Positions 60,501 through 64,000 of a DNA stretch of 64,000 bases are shown piece by piece. The notes under the pieces were generated by a model, which was not told where the DNA came from, searched no databases, and worked only from the letters and a program-made list of their open reading frames with translations. This DNA is from Punica granatum. Taxonomy: Eukaryota; Streptophyta; Magnoliopsida; Myrtales; Lythraceae. The stretch covers positions 2,356,001 through 2,420,000 of the forward strand of contig NC_045128.1 of NCBI RefSeq assembly GCF_007655135.1, read 5' to 3'. Both the position numbers and the translations under genes were made by a program. Each line of letters opens with the position of its first letter. The stretch's first letter is position 1.

Positions 60501-63500
60501 CCACCTTGTCAATGATGTTTTCGTGCTGTTTGTCAGCTTCAATAGTCGCTTGCTCAACATTCAAGTTCCGGCTCTCAGAGTCTACTGATCCTGAAAACTC
60601 TTCTTCCATTTGAATTTCTGAAGTTGCTGCTTGTGTCATTTCAGCCCTCTCCGGAGAGAGATCAGCAGCACCGCTGGTTTCTGTGCTTTCTCCAATTGTT
60701 GCTGGAGATTCAGCATATTTTTTCCCACTTTCGGTTTCTAAAGGCTCCACCTTCAGAGCTTCAACTGGAGCACTCCGATTGTCACGTTCTTCGTGTGGAG
60801 TATCCTCTGCAGCTTCATTGGCTGTTGCAGCATCTACGGTTTGGTCGTCCTTGTCAATGCATTCTTCATTTTTCACATCCGTCTCAGGAACGCTGTCTTC
60901 CTCAATCACCTGCTTCATGCTTTCACTTACACTGACTTCTTCATCAAAACGATGCTTCTGTTTTTAAAGGATTTGACGGAAACACCAAACATACTTTAGA
61001 ATGACATGATTAAAGAAATAAACAATAAAGCAAGATGTTGACATCTGCATATGATTACCCCACCTTTTCAATGATGATCTCGTGCTGTTTGTCAGCTTCA
61101 ATAGTCACTTCCTCAATGTTCAAGTTCCGGCTCTCAGAGTCGACTGATCCCGGGAACTTTTCTTCCATTTGAATTTCTGAAGTTGCTTCTTGTGTCATTT
61201 TATCATTCTCTTCAGAGAGATCTGTAGCATTGCTGGTTTCTGCACTTTTCTCAGTTGTTGCTGGAGATTCAGCATATCCTGTGCCACTTTCCGTTTCTGA
61301 AGGCTCCACCTTTAGATCCTCAACTGGAGCACTCCAATCCTCACCTTCTTCGTGTGGTGTGTCCTCTGGAGCTTCTCTGGCTGCTGCAGAATCTGCGTTT
61401 TGGTTGTCCTTAACAATGCATTCTTCTTTTTTCAAATCCACTGCAGAAGATAATTCTAGACTCTTATTTTCTTGCACGACCAACTCTGTTACAGCTTTTT
61501 CTTTGACCTCAACTATATCTGCGGCTTGCTCCTCGGATACAACTTTTTGGTCATCATGCTCTTCTTGAATATCCTGCTCTTCTTTTGTGGATAATTCACC
61601 CGTGCTTGTCGAAAATCCCTTATTCTCCAATACTTCTGTTTGTTCACCATGAGCTGTTGCTTCGTCAATCTCAGTTGACATTGTGCTGCAGTGTCTCTTC
61701 TGCACAAAAAATAGTACTAGCATGAGCTTTGTGGAGATGAAGAAAAGAAGTTGTTCCCACAGCTCAATGATTGCCATGTTTGCGGGTGAAATATGAAAAG
61801 TTACCTCGGAAATACTGTCTTCCTGGATCATCTGTTTCGTGCTTTCACTTACATCGACATCTCCATCAACTTCTCCATCACCCAGACGCTTCTGTTTTTG
61901 GAGGATTGGACAAAAAGCACCAAACGAACTTTAGAATGACATAATTAAAGAGAATAAATAACAAAGCAATATGCTGAGATCTGCATATGATTTTTCCACC
62001 TCGTGGATGATGTTCTCATGCAGTTTGTCGGCCTGTCCTGAATCTTCACCTTTAGGGACCCCTTCCCCGTCAGTTTCATCTGGAGTGTGTTGTCTACCTT
62101 CATTGGCTTCAGTATCCCCGTGAATGGCTCGCTCTTCCTTTTCGAGCCATGCTTCTTTTGTCACCTCTGCTGCAGAAGATAACTCCAGGCTCGTATTCTG
62201 TTGCATCTCCTCACCTGTTTCATTCTCTTCATTGGTATCCTCAACCACTGCAGCAGTTTCAATCTCTGGAACTATAATCGGGCCTGGTGTCAAAATTTGA
62301 GCCTCCAACTCGCGTGATCGACCAGAAGTTGTTTCTTCTCCAGAAACTGATTCTGGGAATTGAGAATCAGACACATCCATTTCCCAGGAAGTTCCTTCGA
62401 TTTCTCCGGTACTTGCAGTTGTCTTTGACTTCTCCTCCTCAATGGTTTCCTCGACTGCGTCCACTGCTTCAGTTTCCAGATGTTTGGAGCTACAGACTTC
62501 TTCAGGACCCGCTTTAGCTTCCTCATACTCATTATTTGAAACATCAGTGGCTGCTTCCTCTTTCTCCAGCTTTTCCTGCTCTGGAACAGATAGCTGACAC
62601 ACTTCTCCCGTATCCTCAGTCACCGAGTAATCTTGTGCTGGAACTATGCCAAAGTCTCCCTCCTATACGAAATAAAGCTTTAGCTGTTAAAGGACACAAG
62701 AAACAACAATAGCACCAGATGAAAGGGAGATTATGCTCCGAGGCTGACCTCGCTGGTCTTTAAGTTTCCTGAAGAAATTTCACGAGTTGCCTTTGTATCC
62801 TCCCCGCCTTCACTGTCATGATTTTTTCCGTGCTCACCGTCATCCTGTTTAAGATGAGTTGGCAGTAATAAGAGAAACTGAGCATTAGAATGGCACAAAA
62901 GCAAAACTGCAATGAGAAAACTGACCCATTATATGATTTTCTTTATCACCTTTTCGTCAGAGATTTTATCTTGGATGACACCATCTGCTTCAATGGCATT
63001 CTCATCCTGTTTTCCAACCTCAACAGTCTCGTCCTCGGAGATCGAACTCCTAATTTCAGAATCCTTTGGTCCTAATGTGTTTTCTTCAGTTTGATTTTCT
63101 GCCTTGACGTTTTCTGTCACTTCACTTCTCTGAGATATTAAATCAGAAATCGTCTCAGTTTCAACAATTAACTCCAATCTTTTCTCAATTGTTGAATCAG
63201 CATTCTCTGTCTCGCTTACCTTTTCTAGAGTGTCCAGCTTTAGAGCTTCAACTGGACCACTTCGATCCTCATCTTCTTCATGTTGAGTGTCCTCTGTAGC
63301 TTCAGTGGCTGCTGAGACTATGTCTTCCACTTGCTTGTCCTTCTCAATGCAATCTTCTTTTGTCACCTCTGTTGAAGAAGATAATTGTAGACTCTCATTC
63401 TCTTGCAGGATCGAATCTGTTACATCTTCTTCTTTGATATCCTCAACTATAGTTCCAGATTGCTCCACGGAGACAACTTTTTCTTCGTCATGTTCTTTTG

Positions 63501-64000
63501 AAATATCCTGCTCTTCCTTAATGGATAACTCACTTGTGCTTGCTGAAACTCCTTTACTCTCCAAAATTTCTTCTTTTGTCGGTTCATTGTGGACTGCTGC
63601 TTCATCATACTCGGCTGAAACCGAGCTGCAGTCTTTTGTCTGCACAAGAAACAGTACTAGCATGAAGTTTGACAGGGAATAAATCAATGATTGTTGTGTT
63701 TGTCGCTGATAAAAGACAAGTTACCTCAGGAACACTATCTTCCTCGATCACCTGTTTTATGCTTTCTCTTCCATCGATTTCTCCATCACCATGATGCTTC
63801 TGTTTTTAAAGGATTCGATGGAAACACCAAACAAACTTTAGAATGACATGACTAAAGAAAGTAAAGAACAAAGCAGGATGTTGACATCTGCCTATGTTTT
63901 CCCCACCTCGTCAATGATGTTTTCGTGCTGTTTGTCAGCTTCAATAGTCGCTTGCTCAACATTCAAGTCCCGGCTCTCAGAGTCTACTGATCCCGAAAAC
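54538..64000 (-). CDS. RBB1: RBB1-like giant acidic repeat protein, C-terminal part
   Basis: Twenty complete exons plus part of one more (3' to 5'): 54538-55242, 55333-55524, 55640-55783, 55911-56777, 56870-56968, 57127-57339, 57449-57589, 57724-58557, 58656-58754, 58865-59260, 59347-59442, 59548-60237, 60323-60397, 60505-60957, 61064-61699, 61805-61891, 62000-62662, 62749-62844, 62950-63639, 63725-63799, and 63907 to beyond the edge. They encode about 2440 Glu/Ser/Val-rich residues without a known enzyme domain and probably largely disordered. The basic ending (SRVKHSISKVKKAITGKSSH) and the MKK3 neighbourhood identify Arabidopsis At5g40450, RBB1, a cytosolic protein of about 2900 residues that controls vacuolar bulbs and transvacuolar strands. 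Every complete exon is a multiple of three and phase 0-0. Exon cassettes are tandemly duplicated, so copy number may vary between alleles. The start lies outside the window. Confidence 0.9.
55333..58754 (-). repeat. Older tandem duplication of a four-exon cassette in the RBB1-like gene
   Basis: Exons at 56870-56968, 55911-56777, 55640-55783 and 55333-55524 correspond in order, approximate length and sequence to those at 58656-58754, 57724-58557, 57449-57589 and 57127-57339. Paired starts are SSVPAEVIAAKYLNEQ versus SSVPAEDIAAEDLPEQ, and paired ends are VHELQYQ versus VHELQNQ. Offsets drift from 1780 to 1815 bp and introns are diverged, so this event is older than the 3402-bp one. Confidence 0.85.
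59205..60598 (-). repeat. First copy of the 3402-bp intragenic tandem duplication (part with visible partner)
   Basis: This covers the 5' half of the exon at 58865-59260, three complete exons and the 3' end of the exon at 60505-60957, with the introns between. It aligns with 62607-64000 at a constant offset of 3402 bp with essentially no indels. The complete unit would run from 59205 to about 62606. Confidence 0.93.
62607..64000 (-). repeat. Second copy of the 3402-bp intragenic tandem duplication, cut by the window edge
   Basis: Exon borders 62662, 62749, 62844, 62950, 63639, 63725, 63799 and 63907 each equal the partner border plus 3402, except 62749 which equals 59347 plus 3402 as well. 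The 230-residue exons (62950-63639 and 59548-60237) differ at about 20 residues by eye. If the unit is complete, the copy ends near 66008 outside the window. Confidence 0.93.

Overview
The window is nuclear DNA from a eudicot plant, most likely a rosid. Its genes are rich in GT-AG introns. The long AT-rich spacers carry plant-type transposon debris, microsatellites and a tRNA-derived SINE, and there are no operons or ribosome binding sites. Eight protein-coding genes can be recognised. Two are cut by the window edges. I could reconstruct in-frame splice sites for every multi-exon gene.

Layout from left to right: (1) 219-2874 (-), 5' part of a CCCH/RRM RNA-binding protein (C3H41-like), leader to about 4270. 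(2) 6871-8748 (-), intronless P-class PPR protein. (3) 9618-21149 (-), RST1, 24 exons, about 1886 residues. (4) 21.2-27.3 kb, repeat-rich spacer with a 515-bp tandem duplication and a CACTA-like element. (5) 27360-28240 (-), oleosin with seed-type promoter motifs. (6) 28.4-35.2 kb, spacer with two SINEs that have visible target-site duplications. (7) 35202-35678 (-), LOB-domain factor (LBD25-like). (8) 37613-38908, small LTR element with two LTRs, a tRNA-Met-type primer site and a polypurine tract. (9) 38.9-45.3 kb, spacer with MITEs. (10) 45332-48194 (+), MKK3-type MAP kinase kinase with an NTF2-like tail. (11) 49095-53715 (+), Pescadillo. (12) 54538 to the right edge (-), the C-terminal 2.4 thousand residues of an RBB1-like acidic giant protein.

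The genes do not form a pathway. The cohesive signal is gene order. From recalled Arabidopsis locus numbers, all but Pescadillo map to two paralogous segments, At3g27650-27700 (LBD25, oleosin, RST1, C3H41) and At5g40400-40450 (PPR, oleosin, MKK3, RBB1). Here the two sets are interleaved, as expected for the arrangement before duplication.

The most unusual structure is the RBB1-like gene. All 20 complete exons in the window are multiples of three and phase 0-0. The gene shows at least two layers of tandem exon-cassette duplication. The younger copy lies exactly 3402 bp away, with introns still alignable, and at least two exons look like chimeras made by unequal exchange. I did not find a novel multi-gene system such as a defence island or biosynthetic cluster.
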